Assembly: GCA_017979445.1 (NCBI GenBank)
Contig: CM030715.1
Span: 27,567,169 to 27,631,168 of the forward strand
Direction of reading: 5' to 3'
Length of the DNA stretch: 64,000 bases
Origin: Akebia trifoliata
Lineage: Eukaryota; Streptophyta; Magnoliopsida; Ranunculales; Lardizabalaceae
Made by a program: the position numbers and the translations under genes. Position 1 is the first letter of the stretch. Every line of letters begins with the position of its first letter. Below are positions 12,501 to 24,019 of this stretch, piece after piece. The notes under the pieces were generated by a model. It saw nothing but the letters and a program-made list of their open reading frames with translations. It was not told the origin of the DNA and searched no databases.

Positions 12501-15500
12501 TCATCGAACTGCATCACATAAGTATATGGAATGTGGAAATGAAGATGAATAGTGGAATTATCAATCGCTTCTGCTAAACATGGGCACAAGTATCTGAGAA
12601 TCTAATAACAGATAGCAACTATATTATTCATGGGAATTCTAGTTTCATTATTGATAAGAATTCTAGATCTTGGTGTTCATATGTTTTGTGTGAGTATATA
12701 TCATAACTTCCATTATGCATTGATGATGAGATTCCATTGAAATCAAGCCAATTCCAAATGATTTTCCAATGCACTTCGATAATCTTGTTACGTTGCTTAA
12801 TGTGTAGAGGTTTATATATGTGCTTACATGCTTAGAATACTTCAAAATAATGTGATATGTGCATACCTAATAAATCTTGACATCACTTCTACTTATTTAC
12901 AGCATTTTCTGAGTAGTTTATAAATGTCTACTGTTCTATGACTTTTATCACTATTTTTATAATTTGCATTTTTATACCTAAAATTTGATTATTTTGGTCT
13001 TCTTGTTCACCAAATATTTTGCAAAATGACCTATGGTTTCCACCAAGATGTATACCAAAAAAGAAGAAGAAACTATTAGTTGAATTTCTTGTTGAGGCTA
13101 ATTGGAATTTTTCGTGAAAGTATGTCAAAATTAAATGGTGTGGTTGTTGTGCCGTAACTTATTCCCTATTGAGACGAACTCAATGGGACATTTGACAGCT
13201 CAAAATAGAATAAAGTAACTCGTCAACGAATATAATGTATTTCTATAACTGACTGTTTTTATGTCAAGAACAGTAGATTTCTAGAAATGGCAGTCTTACA
13301 TGTTCATCATATGAAGCGATAATTCATGATGCAATAATTAAATTGAATCCAGTAGGAGCCCAATAAGATTCTACTTAAGTAAAACAGCACCCCCCCCCCC
13401 CCCCCCCCCCCAGCCACCCACAAACCCACACACGCACACATGTTCATCATATGAAGCGATAATTCATGTTGCAATAATTAAATTGAATCCAGTAGGAGCC
13501 CAATAAGATTCTACTTAAGTAAAACAGCCACAGCCCCCTCTCCCCCCCACCCCCGCATGCGCGCTTCTTTTATTAAAAAAAAAAGAAGAGAACACCCACC
13601 CCCACATTCTAATGCAACTTTGAGATTGTGCAAGTTCAGCTTCCCTACCTGAACTCCTTGCCACCTTTTATCGTCTTTCTTTTAAGGCCACCCAACTAAG
13701 GTTAAGTGGAACTTGCATAATTTTTTACAATCTGACAAGGATCATAATATTGATCCAAGTGACTCAGATTCATTTCTTCCCAGATTGGTAGCATATTTTT
13801 ATCAGTCTTGAACCATCATCCAGTGTATCTGGGTATATTATGTATCCCTAGGAATTCTATTAATATTGAAGTGATACTAATGTAGTTCCACTGTTGGATT
13901 ATAATCTTAATTAGTTAGTATATATAAGTTTATAAAATGTCTGTCTGTTTCTCTTTCAATGTGGAATGATATGGGTATTGCTATGCTCAAACCTTAAGGC
14001 ATTATAGAGACTTTATGATTGCATTTAAATTATATGAACTCTTTCAGGCACTACGATGCATTGGTGATTTGGTTGCCAGGCATCCTCAAAATCTTGAAGC
14101 CCTCGCAAGTAAAGTACTTGGAGAGGAACCACAAATTGAACCTGCCCTGAATTCGATTCTCCGAATAATTTTGCGGACCTCTAGTGTGCTAGAGTTTTTG
14201 GCAGCTGATTATGTTTTCAAGCGATTTTGTGAGGTTGGTCTCTCATGGCAAACTGGACCATTGTAGAGCTCACTGACTGTGTTGCCAAATGTGATCCATT
14301 GTCCATCAATCTTGATTTGTGGTTAGATGATTTTTCCACTTTTATTTGAACCAGAAAAATACTGATGGCCAAGCAATGTTAGCATCGACAATGATTCCTC
14401 AACCACATTCAATGACTCATTCTCCTCTAGAGGAGGACATTAACATGTCATTTGGAAGGTTTGTTCACTCTTTAACTATCTCAGTGTGTTGTGTACTTTC
14501 ATTTTTGTTGGTATTAATTAAACTTACTCCCTACATTCTTCAACATTTTAGCTTAAAGTTGCAACTCTTCAATGAATAATCTTCCTAAAGTTTTGGTTCT
14601 TGGCAGCATGCTATTACGCGGTCTTACTGTGAGTGAGAATGATGGAGATCTTGAGGTAACACACCTTGAGTATTTCACCCTTAAATATTGAAGAAGATTA
14701 GCAAGATTTCTATTCAAGGATTTCTGTGGATTTCTTGCGTCAGAGACATTGACCCGGGTGGATTGCATCCCAGCGATTTTTAAACAATTGGCTCTTGGTT
14801 GTTGATTCCACTAAGGGGCTCGAAACTACTTTGAGAATGTATCCAACACATTCAGAAAATGAACGAATTATTTTCTTTATTTTAGAATTAGAAAACATAT
14901 GCCAAGCAGCTGAGGTTCCTAGATACTTCAATATGCCCAATGTAACCATATCCACACATTATGATACTGATAGCCATATTGTTTACTTTTCATTTCCTAT
15001 TTTATTATTAATTATTTTCAGGACTCCTAATGGTTTGCTTGTTCACCGAAATTATGTACACCAAAAAAAAAAAAAAACTTTACAGTTAGAACTTGAAAGT
15101 TTCATCCCGTTTGACATCATGTAGATACAAAATAAGTAATAATCTTATAAAAAACATCTTAGCCTAGAAAAAGTTTAAAAAATCGTATCAACAGTTTAGA
15201 TAAGATACTTCATACTCGTATCCATGTCTCTTGTCTTGAATTTTAGAAATACGGAGTCATATCCCCGTTTCATGCACCATTGTCCTTATCAGTATCCATA
15301 TTTTGGCATCTTAGCCAAACTTTTTATTCAATACATAAAAAATTCTCTGAATGATCAATATGCGCATTGGCTCATAAAAATTTATCTGTATCACATTAAA
15401 CTTAAGTTGTTAACTTCTTGGCACACTGAAAACCGTTACAGCTAATGTTTTGAATTGCAGACTTGTTGCAGAGCTGCTAGTGTTCTCTCTCATATACTGA

Positions 15501-18500
15501 AGGACAATATCCAGTGCAAGGAGCGGGTATGCAATCTCATATCCTTCTATTATCTATCTTCCCTTTATTCTAGTATGATCATGGGAATCTGGAAATTGGG
15601 ATTCATGAACCATGGTTCAAAGTTTGCCCTTTCAGATTGTTTTGTTTTAACATTTTGGTTTCGGCTGAAACCAGCAGTCCAGAAGTAAACATTGATCCCT
15701 AAACATTGAGTGGGTTGGTTGAAACCATCTTGATTTTTCTCTTAACCGAAACAAGATTTTAAACCTTGCATAGAAGAACCATTGCTAAAAGCCATTGAGG
15801 ATATGAAAGCTCACACAGAAGTGAGTTTGAATGTTCCTTGAATTCTTTCAGAAGAAGACGAAATTCTCGGTTTCTCTACTAAACCCAACTCTATAGAGGT
15901 GTATTTTCTTTAGTCTTGTTTAAACTACAACTTTATTTTGGTTGCATAATAAATTCAGTTAGTGGGTTTTCTGCTATTTCTCTGTGTTACCTAATTCTTG
16001 ATGGTAGAAGCAATTCATAAGAATCATGAACTTGTGTCTTATTTTTTTTATTCTACTTATTCCTAATTTTCCTTTATTTTTATTGTCAATTTCATTTATC
16101 ATAATTTTTCTCTTCCTGGCGCCAAAAAATCTCCTTCTACACCAAGTTGCATCTTGAGCCTTAATGCTTCACTTCTTTGGTGACCACACAACTGTACTTT
16201 TTTGTTCCCCCTTCCAGATCATTATTTATACAAATTAAAATTGCTATCAGGTTTCGTGATCAAATGACACGAATTCTGTCCTTCCAAGTTTTAATTCATG
16301 AGTCGTGCTGGAGTGACCTCAAGCTGGAACCTCATATTGCACTTCTTGACGTGAAAGTGGATAGGAACCATTGATACTTTTCACTCATATCTCGATGAAA
16401 AGCATCTATGGTTCCCATACACTTTCACGTCAAGAAGTGTGATATGAGGTTCCAGCCTGAGGCCACTTCAGCATTGTTCTTAATTTATTGGTTGCAACCA
16501 AATCCCTTCAGACCAGCTTTCAACGTTCAAAGGACCTTTTTATGCTATTGAAAGCAGGGAATATCTTCTCTAACACATTATGAAATCTTGCAGGTTGTAG
16601 AAGTTCAACTTGAGGCACCTGTACCATCCTTAGGTGCCCCAGAGCCACTTATGCACCGAATAGTGAAATACTTGGCCCTTGCTGCCAACATGAAGAACAA
16701 AGACAGTGACCACAAAGACTCAAATTCAGCAGAACTGTATATCCAGCCGATTATCCTTCGATTGCTAGTCACTTGGCTGGCTGATTGCCCAAATGCAGTC
16801 CACTTGTTCCTAGATTCACGGCCCCACCTCACGTATCTGCTTGAGTTGGTATCGAGCCCATCTGAAACTGTGTGCATAAGGGGTTTGGCTGCTGTTCTCC
16901 TTGGGGAATGTGTTCTCTACAACAAATCTGTTGATAATGGTAGAGATGCTTTTACGGTGGTAGATGCTATTACGCAAAAGATTGGGCTTAGCTCATACTT
17001 TTTGAAGTTTGACGAGATGCAAAGAAGCTTTCTTTTCAAAGTTGCAAATCCTGCTCAGCACCGTAAACCATTAGCAAGATCTAATGCTGCTAGTATGGCA
17101 GAGATTGAAGAGGTTGATGAGGACAATGGGATGGATCAAAGGGATGGTGAACATCCAGTTCTTGTGTCAATTTTCGATGCCCAGTTTGTTAATTTTGTTA
17201 AGACGCTTGAAGCAGATATTAGAGAAAGCATTGTGGAGGTTTTCAGTCATCCAAAGGGAAAGGTGGTGGTGGTGCCAGCAGAATTGGAGCAGAAGAGTGG
17301 GGAGAGCAATGAAGATTATATCAAACGGCTGAAGTCCTTTGTGGAGAAGCAATGCAGAGAGATGCAGGTATGTTGCTTTCCTATGATTTTCCATATGTTT
17401 TGAGAAAAAAAAATTGAAAGGAGAAAGAGAGCCTGGTGGAATAAAGTTCATGCTTGATCATTAACCGTAATATGTTGTGTACATGCCAGTTCCCTCCAAG
17501 GTTATATTTATGTAGCTTGTCGGTTCTTGGTCCAACACGCAGATGGGGATGAAAATTGTTGCTCTTCTTAAGCATAGTGACAAAGTCGGGATTAATGATT
17601 TAATCAACAACTATTAAAATCATGATTTAATCGCTATTTGTTAGAAAATCGCAGATTTTTGTCACTATGCTCCTAAGAGAATCCCCACCCTAACCAGCCA
17701 TTGCTATCTATTTATTAGAAGGGTAGTATCATGCGACCTGGTGGATTCCTGGAAAAAGGAAATCCTCTGATTCCAATTCTGTTACGACCCTCTCCATGTC
17801 TCCACCATGCTTGAATATGTGATACTGTGCCACTACTGTTAATTTCTTTCACCATTTCCTTTTGTTACTTTGCACTTCTGCATGTTGTTACCCATATATC
17901 TTTACCAATACATCCACATTCCTGAACTTTTGGGATTCTTGATTTTAAGGATCTTCTTGGTCGGAATGCGACTTTGGCTGAAGACTTGGCCAAGACAGGT
18001 GGAGTTGTTTCTTCTGGATCTGAACAGAGAGCAAGTGGAGGCAGGGAACGTGTCCAGGCCGAGACCCTCCGCAGAGATCTTCAAGAAGCAATGCAACGGG
18101 TAGACATTCTCAAGTCCGAAAAGGCCAAAATTGAAGCCGAGGCGTCCATGTACCGCAACTTAGCTGGAAAGATGGAATCTGATTTGAAGAGTTTATCGGG
18201 TGCTTACAACAGTCTTGAACAGGCCAACTTCCAGCTGGAATCAGAGGTGAAGGCTTTGAGGGGAGGTAGTGAACCACATTCTGACCTTGAGGCTATAAAG
18301 GCGGAGGCAAGAGAGGAAGCCCAGAAGGAAAGTGAAGCTGAACTGAATGATCTACTTGTGTGCCTTGGGCAAGAGCAGAGTAGGGTAGACAAGTTGAGTG
18401 CGAGGTTGGCTGAGTTGGGGGAAGATGTGGACTCGCTGCTTGAAGGGATTGGAGATGATGCTGGGGCACCACAAGAAAGTGGAGATGATGAAGAAGAAGG

Positions 18501-18504
18501 CTGA
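6402..18504 (+). CDS. GC6: Golgin candidate 6 / p115-Uso1-type vesicle tethering protein, 925 aa
   Basis: Nineteen coding exons: 6402-6446, 6644-6696, 7094-7221, 7493-7545, 8560-8706, 8827-8900, 9809-9878, 10206-10259, 10357-10452, 11220-11270, 11460-11546, 11867-11980, 12075-12146, 14048-14233, 14355-14458, 14607-14655, 15461-15526, 16594-17367, 17950-18504. All have GT-AG borders and they sum to 926 codons including TGA. The protein is the plant p115/Uso1 homologue (Arabidopsis GC6/MAG4), a peripheral membrane tether for ER-Golgi vesicle traffic. Residues about 35-640 form the armadillo-like globular head, with family blocks such as SYVERLLDRISNG, EEDFYVRYYTLQ and TTPRGITRLMDMLMDREVIR. About 765-870 is coiled coil (SLEQANFQLESEVKAL). 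The C-terminus is acidic (GDDEEEG), as expected of the tail. Length fits the family (about 910-960 aa). No frameshift or missing exon was found. The first 15 residues differ from the Arabidopsis start and are the least certain part. Confidence 0.95.
6484..6522. repeat. (GT)n followed by an 18-base G run in GC6 intron
   Basis: A GT microsatellite runs straight into about 18 consecutive G (6505-6522), 60 bp downstream of the first coding donor. Length is likely polymorphic and assembly-sensitive. Confidence 0.85.
7751..7863 (+). repeat. Three-copy minisatellite in GC6 intron 4
   Basis: Three head-to-tail units start ATGATGGATGCAAC at 7751, 7791 and 7827, giving periods of 40 and 36 bp. The first unit has a 4-base insertion. 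The repeat stays open in one frame by chance, giving a repeated ATIPRL peptide. It lies inside an intron and is not taken as coding. Confidence 0.85.
7986..8290 (-). pseudogene. 5'-truncated LINE (ORF2 C-terminus + 3' tail) in GC6 intron 4
   Basis: Read on the minus strand, 8270-8215 gives GVWKERNRRIFED, the motif found at the C-terminal end of plant L1-type ORF2 proteins. It is followed by stops, a short 3'UTR (TTTCATTGATAAATA) and a poly-A tail (the T run at 7987-7996 on the + strand). Only the last 0.3 kb of the element is present, typical of 5'-truncated LINE insertion. It lies antisense to GC6 between exons 4 and 5. Confidence 0.65.
8958..9769. mobile_element. Putative non-autonomous DNA element in GC6 intron 6
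   Basis: The left boundary GGCCGTGTTTGAATCG and the right boundary CCGTCCAAACGGAACC are inverted versions of a terminus common in plant non-autonomous elements (GGCC..GTTTGG). The roughly 810-bp inside has short AT-driven frames only. It accounts for most of the 908-bp intron between exons 6 and 7. I could not define a target site duplication. Confidence 0.4.
11550..11680 (+). mobile_element. tRNA-derived SINE-like fragment in GC6 intron 11
   Basis: CTAGGTTCAAACCCC at about 11580 matches a Pol III B box. The downstream text (CACTAACC..ACTAATCAAGC, then an A run at 11669-11675) parallels the element at 30180-30330. It starts within a few bases of the exon 11 donor. Assignment rests on the B box and the A tail only. 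Confidence 0.35.
12147..14047. other. Longest GC6 intron (1.9 kb) with direct duplication
   Basis: Contents: short AT-rich ORFs and no foreign gene. A direct duplication of about 88 bp lies at 13301-13388 and 13441-13528 (both begin TGTTCATCATATGAAGCGAT, offset 140 bp), nearly identical, separated by a run of 22 C (13390-13411) and a CA-rich stretch. The second copy is also followed by C-rich sequence. Confidence 0.8.
16304..16478. mobile_element. Foldback MITE in GC6 intron 17
   Basis: About 85 bp on the left (GTGCTGGAGTGACCTCA, GCTGGAACCTCATAT, CACTTCTTGACGTGAAAGTG, GGAACCAT) reappears inverted on the right (ATGGTTCCCATACACTTTC, ACGTCAAGAAGTGTGATATG, AGGTTCCAGCCTGAGG, CCACTTCAGCATTG) with few mismatches. 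The result is a near-perfect 175-bp hairpin. It has no coding capacity and ends about 115 bp before the acceptor of exon 18. The very high arm identity suggests a fairly recent insertion. Confidence 0.75.
17560..17685. mobile_element. Small foldback element in GC6 intron 18
   Basis: CTCTTCTTAAGCATAGTGACAAA on the left and TTTGTCACTATGCTCCTAAGA on the right are inverted copies. The inner part also folds (ATTAATGATTTAATC and ATCATGATTTAATCG). Length is about 125 bp and it is non-coding. Confidence 0.6.
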
Positions 18505-18720
18505 TGATCTAGGTTTTAATTTCATTTGGCCAAGGCTGGAAACTTGTACATTTCTTAGTGTTTGGTAGACGAAACATTGTGATGATCTACAACAATGTTG
18601 AAACTCTGGACATAATTGTTCTTAAGTTAACGCAGATTGCGGAATTGGGACATCCGGATCTCTTGTTTTAAATTTGATTAATTCTTTTTTAATTAGTATT
18701 TGGTGTGCTTACATTCCTAT
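18505..18720 (+). other. GC6 3' untranslated region (estimated)
   Basis: Sequence after TGA at 18502-18504 is T/G-rich and unstructured for about 150-200 bp. No canonical AATAAA is seen, only AT-rich near-matches around 18670-18700, so the 3' end is approximate. Confidence 0.4.
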
Positions 18721-18764
18721 TATTTTGTTTTCAAGTTAGCACTTTCTGAAACTATCCCTTTTTT

Positions 18765-18970
18765 GGGGTTGATTTAGACAGACCCCTCCGCATTTTGGTG
18801 TGATTACCTGCATGTGTTTCCAAACTAATGACATATTCCCTTGACATTGGTCTTCCTTGAGAGACTAATGGAAAATGACCGAAATGCTTCCATCTTTAAA
18901 TATTCACCAAAATGAGTTTATCTAAATCAGCTTTTTGAAAAATACTTTTGTTTCGAAGGAAAGTTTCCTG
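18765..18970. repeat. Partial copy of the GATTTAGACATACCC TIR family
   Basis: TTGATTTAGACAGACCCCTC, then AAACTAATGACATATTCCCTTGAC and CTAATGGAAAATGACCGAAATGC, match the end of the complete element at 39353-40034 in order. The opposite end was not found, so this is a truncated copy just downstream of GC6. Confidence 0.55.
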
Positions 18971-19127
18971 ACCACTTCACCATGTGACATCCAAGAACAT
19001 GATTTGATGTCACAGGGCCGTGTTGGACAAAATACTGAGAACTTAAAAAAAAAGTAAATTTTCACGATTGAATTTTAATTTTCAATTGAATTTTACAAGC
19101 CATCTATTTTTAATACTTTTGATCAAG

Positions 19128-19560
19128 TTGATGTGGGGCATCTATAATTTTAGTTAGAATCGTAAGTAATTTTCTAATTCTAGTAGAATTTGTTATTTTT
19201 TAGTTCTCGTAGGATTTGTTTCTATTTTTTTAATTCTAATAGGATTTCTATTTTCTAATTCCAGTAGAATTTCTATGTGTATTTGAAATTTATTTTTATT
19301 CCTTAAGCTATGATTAGAAGTGTTCAAATTGAGTTATAACAGATTATTATTATGTTATAGATAGGTTAGAAAAGTCATTTTCTAGTATTTTAGAAGGTTT
19401 ATAGGTTATTATAATGAAGTTATCTATATAAGGAGTTTTACATACAAATTTTAAAGTATTAATAATAATTTATCCAATAAATTTGAATTTAGTTTTTTCT
19501 TTTGTTTCAATTTATTTATCTGGATTCTTTTCTTTCAAGTTTGAATTACTAATTCAAATT
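19128..19560 (+). mobile_element. Possible solo LTR with four short promoter repeats
   Basis: Four imperfect units of about 28 bp, each a variant of TTTTCTAATTCTAGTAGAAT, lie at 19169-19279. They are followed by a TATA-like TCTATATAAGG (about 19423) and a downstream TTATCCAATAAA (about 19471), in the order enhancer repeats, TATA, poly-A signal. This is what a retrotransposon LTR looks like. No second LTR, primer-binding site or coding remnant is visible nearby, so a solo LTR is an inference. Confidence 0.35.
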
Positions 19561-19878
19561 AATTTTGTATGTTAGTTACATTGAACACAATCTCTCAATT
19601 CTTTTTAAATTTATTGATTCACACATTTCAACAACATTACCAATTTATTATTATTTTAATATGAGATTTACCATGAAACTTAAAAGATTGTGTCATTGGA
19701 TTTCCAATGTGATAATCCATGTGGGCACCTTTAATCAGATTTCAAATCTTACTTAGTAAGATTTACTCGGAGTTTCTTTTTTTTTTTTTTTTTTTGGAAA
19801 ATCATCTTGTGGATATTGTACACCTTATAATCATAAATAATGATTTGACCCTGGAGGCATCATGACTAAAGTTAATGC

Positions 19879-20324
19879 TTAGAACATCTCCAATGCCTTG
19901 AGCAATTTGATTTAAAAAAACATGTTTTTATTTGTTTGGATTGGTCAAAAGAAAATTTAAAAAACACCTTTTATAACCTAAAAGTTAGGTTAACAAATTA
20001 TGACATAAGCTAAAATCACTGTCAAATATAACATTAATTTTAGTATTTGCTATCATTTAAGACAAGTGTTAGAGTGCAAATTTGAGACGCTATTTCAAAA
20101 TTTGGAATTGCCATCCCAATTTCAACACGGGTTTTGTTAACATGTGTTTTTAAGACACATATTAAAGTGCAATAAATACACTTTGAAAATTGGAATTTGA
20201 GGGTATTTTAATAAACATAAAAAATTTAAGATTATTTTTGGTACAAAATTCAATTTTCAAGGTGTATTTATTGCGGGACACATATTAACATGACCCATTT
20301 AAAACACCTTTGGAGATGCTCTAA
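19879..20324. mobile_element. MITE with TTAGARCATCTCCAA termini
   Basis: Left end TTAGAACATCTCCAATG and right end TTTGGAGATGCTCTAA are inverted repeats of a terminus widespread in plant MITEs. The 446-bp inside contains a further foldback (ACACATATTAAAGTGCAATAA and CAAGGTGTATTTATTGCGG). It has no coding potential. A TTA/TAA target duplication would fit but cannot be separated from the TIR itself. Confidence 0.65.
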
Positions 20325-20593
20325 TCTATGGACGTGCGCATGCCATCACGTCAAGGTGTCCCTGTGTCTTCCCCCCTCCCCTGCCCGAGGTCACACCAGC
20401 TTTAATCAACAAAAATTAATATTTATGAGCATTAATATTGACTTGAAAGCCCCTGTTACCTAGAATACTGTAGAGATTGACCTATAGATAGAGAAATGAA
20501 ACACGTGAATCTTATTTTGCTATGTAGCTGGGATTTCCCATCTTAACCATTTAATACAAGTTCAAACCTACAAATTAATCCATAGGGACAGCA

Positions 20594-20716
20594 TAGACAT
20601 TGGAATGACCTCAGTGATATGGAGGCATGCACATATCTGTAGATGTATTTCTCCGAGATACGACTAAAATGCATTTACGGTCTCCTACTGAGGTCACTCC
20701 AACGGTCACCCTTATC
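20594..20716. mobile_element. Short foldback MITE
   Basis: CATTGGAATGACCTCAGTGA and ACTGAGGTCACTCCAACG are inverted. The inner arms (GCACATATCTGTAGATGTATT and AATGCATTTACGG) are weaker. Length is about 120 bp and it is non-coding. Confidence 0.5.
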
Positions 20717-21464
20717 ATCTCAACTAACCCTTGGTAGGTAACGTTAAAGGAACATGTGATCATCATCAATTGAAAAAAAAAGAAACACGTTATCCTTGCT
20801 TAAAGGAATTGGATTTTTCCATCTTGAACTATTTGATACAAATTCCAAACCTAGAATCGAATGTCAATGAAACTGATGATCCTTAAGATTCGAATGGATG
20901 TTTTCATTTAATATGAGAATGCATCCACAAATGTATTTTGAACCATACATGAAATGATGATAAATTTCATGTTACACACTTTTATTAATTGGCACATGCA
21001 CAATCGATCCTTTGAAGTCTTTAGTTCTTTTTCCTCACTCGATAACGATAGAGTGCCACGTTGAATAAAATAACACTTTAGCGTTTTCGAGATAATAATA
21101 ATTTTTTTAAAAAAATAGTGATTTTACTGTCTTGTTAATGTGGCATTCTCTCAACGATTGAAGAAATGGCACAGAAGTTTTCTGAAAATTTTACAATTTT
21201 TTTTTTAATATAATAAAACTTTCTCTTATTTATCCAAATCAACCCCCGCCGAATAATTACCTATCCAAACCTTTTTAACTATGCCTTTAGTTAAGTTATT
21301 CTCGGGACACATGCGATGATACAACATGATTAATTTAATTTCTTTTAGTTTCCATCAAAAGTTTTTCATTGGACGACCGAGTGATGATACTAGACAACGA
21401 TAATTCTTAATTGTTTATCATCTAAGCAAAAGTAATTTAATTTCTTGTAGTCTCACATTCATGA

Positions 21465-21890
21465 TATCGAAAGCATCCAATGTGATTGGTAATAAAAATC
21501 AACCACAACCATGTCTCTCTGCATTTATTTGTGAATTAAGGTGTCTACAGACCTTGTACCAAGAAGAAGGTCACCCACACTTATCTAGTCAAGATGGCTC
21601 GATAGGATGTACCATCATCATCATATTTCCAAAGGCAAGAAAATTCCTGATTGAATTTTCTTCTAAAACCATTCATGAACAACCCATCAAACATCTTTCA
21701 CATATTTGAATTATTTAACCTGAAATGATTCTCTTATAGTCTCATGTTCATGTACTCTTTGAATGATGTACGATAGCGGAAGCTCATAATGCGAATGGTA
21801 ATAGTACATGTACTACAAAACCTTAATGAATTTTCAGTGAAAACTATTATGGACTGCCCATCACATTTCTTTCAAGCTGAAATGATTTCA
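21465..21890. repeat. Dispersed repeat, two of four related copies
   Basis: Blocks GAAAGCATCCAATGTGATTG, ATTGAATTTTCTTCTAAAAC and CATTCATGAACAACCCATC (21470-21710) recur in modified form at 21770-21890, 26100-26220 and 26275-26420. Unit length is 120-240 bp. Open frames across it are not conserved between copies, so I treat it as a non-coding repeat of unknown class. Confidence 0.5.
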
Positions 21891-22138
21891 AACCAAAATA
21901 AATGGACTCTTAAACCAAACCCTATACGTGCATTAAACACATATATAGAGATTGATTATCATTTCACTTGAGAATTGTCTGCAAAGAAATCAATGTCCAT
22001 CTATATTCCCTCTCAAGATCAAGTTGTGGAGGTGTTAATCAAAGACGTAATGGCTCAAAGATTTCAGATTCGTCGAGGGCCCGTCTAGCTTGCAACTACA
22101 CCTGATCATATATATTAAAGTCAACTCTTGGGGGATAA

Positions 22139-22398
22139 GACAATGTGAAAAAAGCCCAAATTTGACGGACCAAGGGGTCGAATTAGAGTTGAATTTTTCA
22201 TTGTCAATTTTTTTTTTCGATGGGCTGAAACTGTTAAATTAATGAAGGATGGGAGAAATTTGACAGCTCTGAGCTGTCAAATCTGGGAACATCAAGAATT
22301 TCAACGGTCCTAGACCGTCAAAATTCAGTTTCTAAAACTCGTGGGTCTTTGCCCGTTAATTTTTTCTATCGAATTTTTCAGTTTTCATATTGTGTAAC
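22139..22398. mobile_element. ACAATGTGAAAA-TIR element, copy 1 of 3
   Basis: The element is bounded by GACAATGTGAAAA and TTTTCATATTGTGTA. The 260-bp body recurs at 31576-31832 and 59244-59494 with shared order: GGACCAAGGGGTCGAAT, TTTTTCATTGTCAATTTT, GAAACTGT, GATGGGAGAAATTTGA, ATTTCAACGGTCC, AATTCAGTTTCTAAAA. It holds two internal palindromes (TTTGACAGCTC/GAGCTGTCAAA at about 22259-22283; ACGGTC/GACCGT at 22304-22318). It is non-coding and its superfamily is not recognised. Confidence 0.7.
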
Positions 22399-22619
22399 AT
22401 TCAACTATCAATGGGCAGGCGCGGTTGAGCCCTAACCCTACCCTAAATAGACAAGCTACCACTAGTTAGACGCCAAACTCCTATCAGACTTAGCCAAGCC
22501 CTAACCCAGTCCACATGGGCTCAAGCTTTGTTTTGGGCTTGATTATTTATTATCGAAGATAAGAGGGTCAACGTGTCAGTTATAGCTTAATTCCTGAAGT
22601 ACCCAGAACTAGAACCATC

Positions 22620-23630
22620 ATATATATATACTTTTTTTTTTTTTTTTCTTGTTGATTATGATTTCGGTTCTTATATAACTGGAATTAGAATCAGAATCAT
22701 CACGAAGCGGGGGTACACATTTATTCCAATTCTCAAGAATCGAAATGAGGTAAAAAATACATCAAGTGATACTAGAGTTCCATTTTATTTACATGCAAGT
22801 CTTTTCCTATCACAAAATATGAGAAAATATCTTCTACGAACCACCACCGGAGAGATTTAAAAAACACAACATATTATTGTAAAGAGTACTAATTTGTTCT
22901 ATAAAAAATGTAAATTTCTTTCAAAAACTAAAATTCATTTTCTTTACAAGTAATATTCATCTGAAGAGATTCCCCACTACAAGCTCAAATACATAATTTA
23001 TATGAAAATTTGAAGAATTTTATGTAATTTAGGTATTGTAACGATTATTGATTCTCCAGACGTACCTGTGGATGCATTCATACATCGTACGTACTTTTGT
23101 TATCCCAATTAATTTATGCAACATTAACAGATAGAAAATTATTGACTTAAATAATAAAAAATCAAATAATTTCTTATGACAGCTTGGCATCTAACAACAT
23201 TTTCTTAACTGTTGGGCATGGGACCTATAAGGAAACATATGGAGTCCACTCCAAATGAATGGAAACAGCTTTGGATATGCAAACATGGAAATTTACTTGC
23301 TTTTTAAGGCAAATAATTATTTTCGATTAAGTTTTATGTTCTTCTTTATATTTCAATTATAATTTTAAAACTTGTTATGTCGACTCAAAACTCGGCCGAG
23401 CCGATTGAATTTTAAGCTGACTTCGCCCAAACTTAATTGAGTCAGGTAGAAAAATACGTGAAGCTGGGTTATGTAACCCTGTCAAATTGTATAATTTTAT
23501 TTATTTAATATTTTGATGGAGAACAAAAATAAATATTAATTTTTAATTTATATACTAAAAATTAAAAAAAATATTTTTACATATTTATAAATTTAATTAC
23601 TTTGAAACTAGTCGAAAAAGGACACCAATA
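22620..23630. other. Intergenic DNA, nothing recognisable
   Basis: AT-rich sequence with poly-T near 22632-22648. I see no ORF worth reporting, element ends or RNA gene. Confidence 0.5.
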
Positions 23631-23636
23631 AAACAA

Positions 23637-24019
23637 GAGAGCTATTGGCACCTCAACTTTTACTCCTTTCAACCTAATTAAAAATAAAGAAAATATGTGA
23701 ATAGTTGAGAATACGTGAAGTTGGGGTGCCAATATAAGCTCTCTCTCCCTCTTACTCTCTTCTTCTTCTTTTTGGGTTTAGGATTTTAAATGAGACTAAT
23801 CATATTTGTAAATTACTAGAATTACTTGAACTAATGTTATAATGTTTTGTAATGTTGAGATTATACTTACAAAAAAAAAAAGAAAAAAGATTGAGATTAT
23901 AATTTGAGCAAGACCTTTGAAATGTTTGAAGGGTATGTTTAAATCTTTAATTGGGGTGTGATAAATAATTTAAGAAACTCGGGTGTAAGAAGTTAAAGTT
24001 GGGGTGCAAATCGTAGCTC
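23637..24019. mobile_element. GGCACCCCAACTTTTACT-TIR MITE, copy A
   Basis: The left end is GAGAGCTATTGGCACCTCAA and the right end AAGTTGGGGTGCAAATCGTA. At 23740 an internal inverted copy (GTTGGGGTGCCAATATAAGC) closes a short hairpin of about 120 bp, so the element is a short foldback joined to a longer arm. The arm text ATGTTTTGTAATGTTGAGAT recurs in copies B, C and E. Within this copy an A-rich insert of about 25 bp (23870-23890) is flanked by a repeat of TTGAGATTATA. Confidence 0.65.

Noticed and set aside
14740..15124. Overlapping ORFs of about 70-110 codons in GC6 intron 16
   Set aside because: No similarity that I recognise, low-complexity ends and no consistent frame; treated as intron.
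16605..17575. Minus-strand ORFs of 64-94 codons opposite golgin exon 18
   Set aside because: Shadows of the long GC6 exon; no splice or start signals.
21461..21709. 82-codon ORF starting ATATCG
   Set aside because: The same DNA repeat at 26100 and 26275 does not keep the frame open, so it is not a conserved protein.
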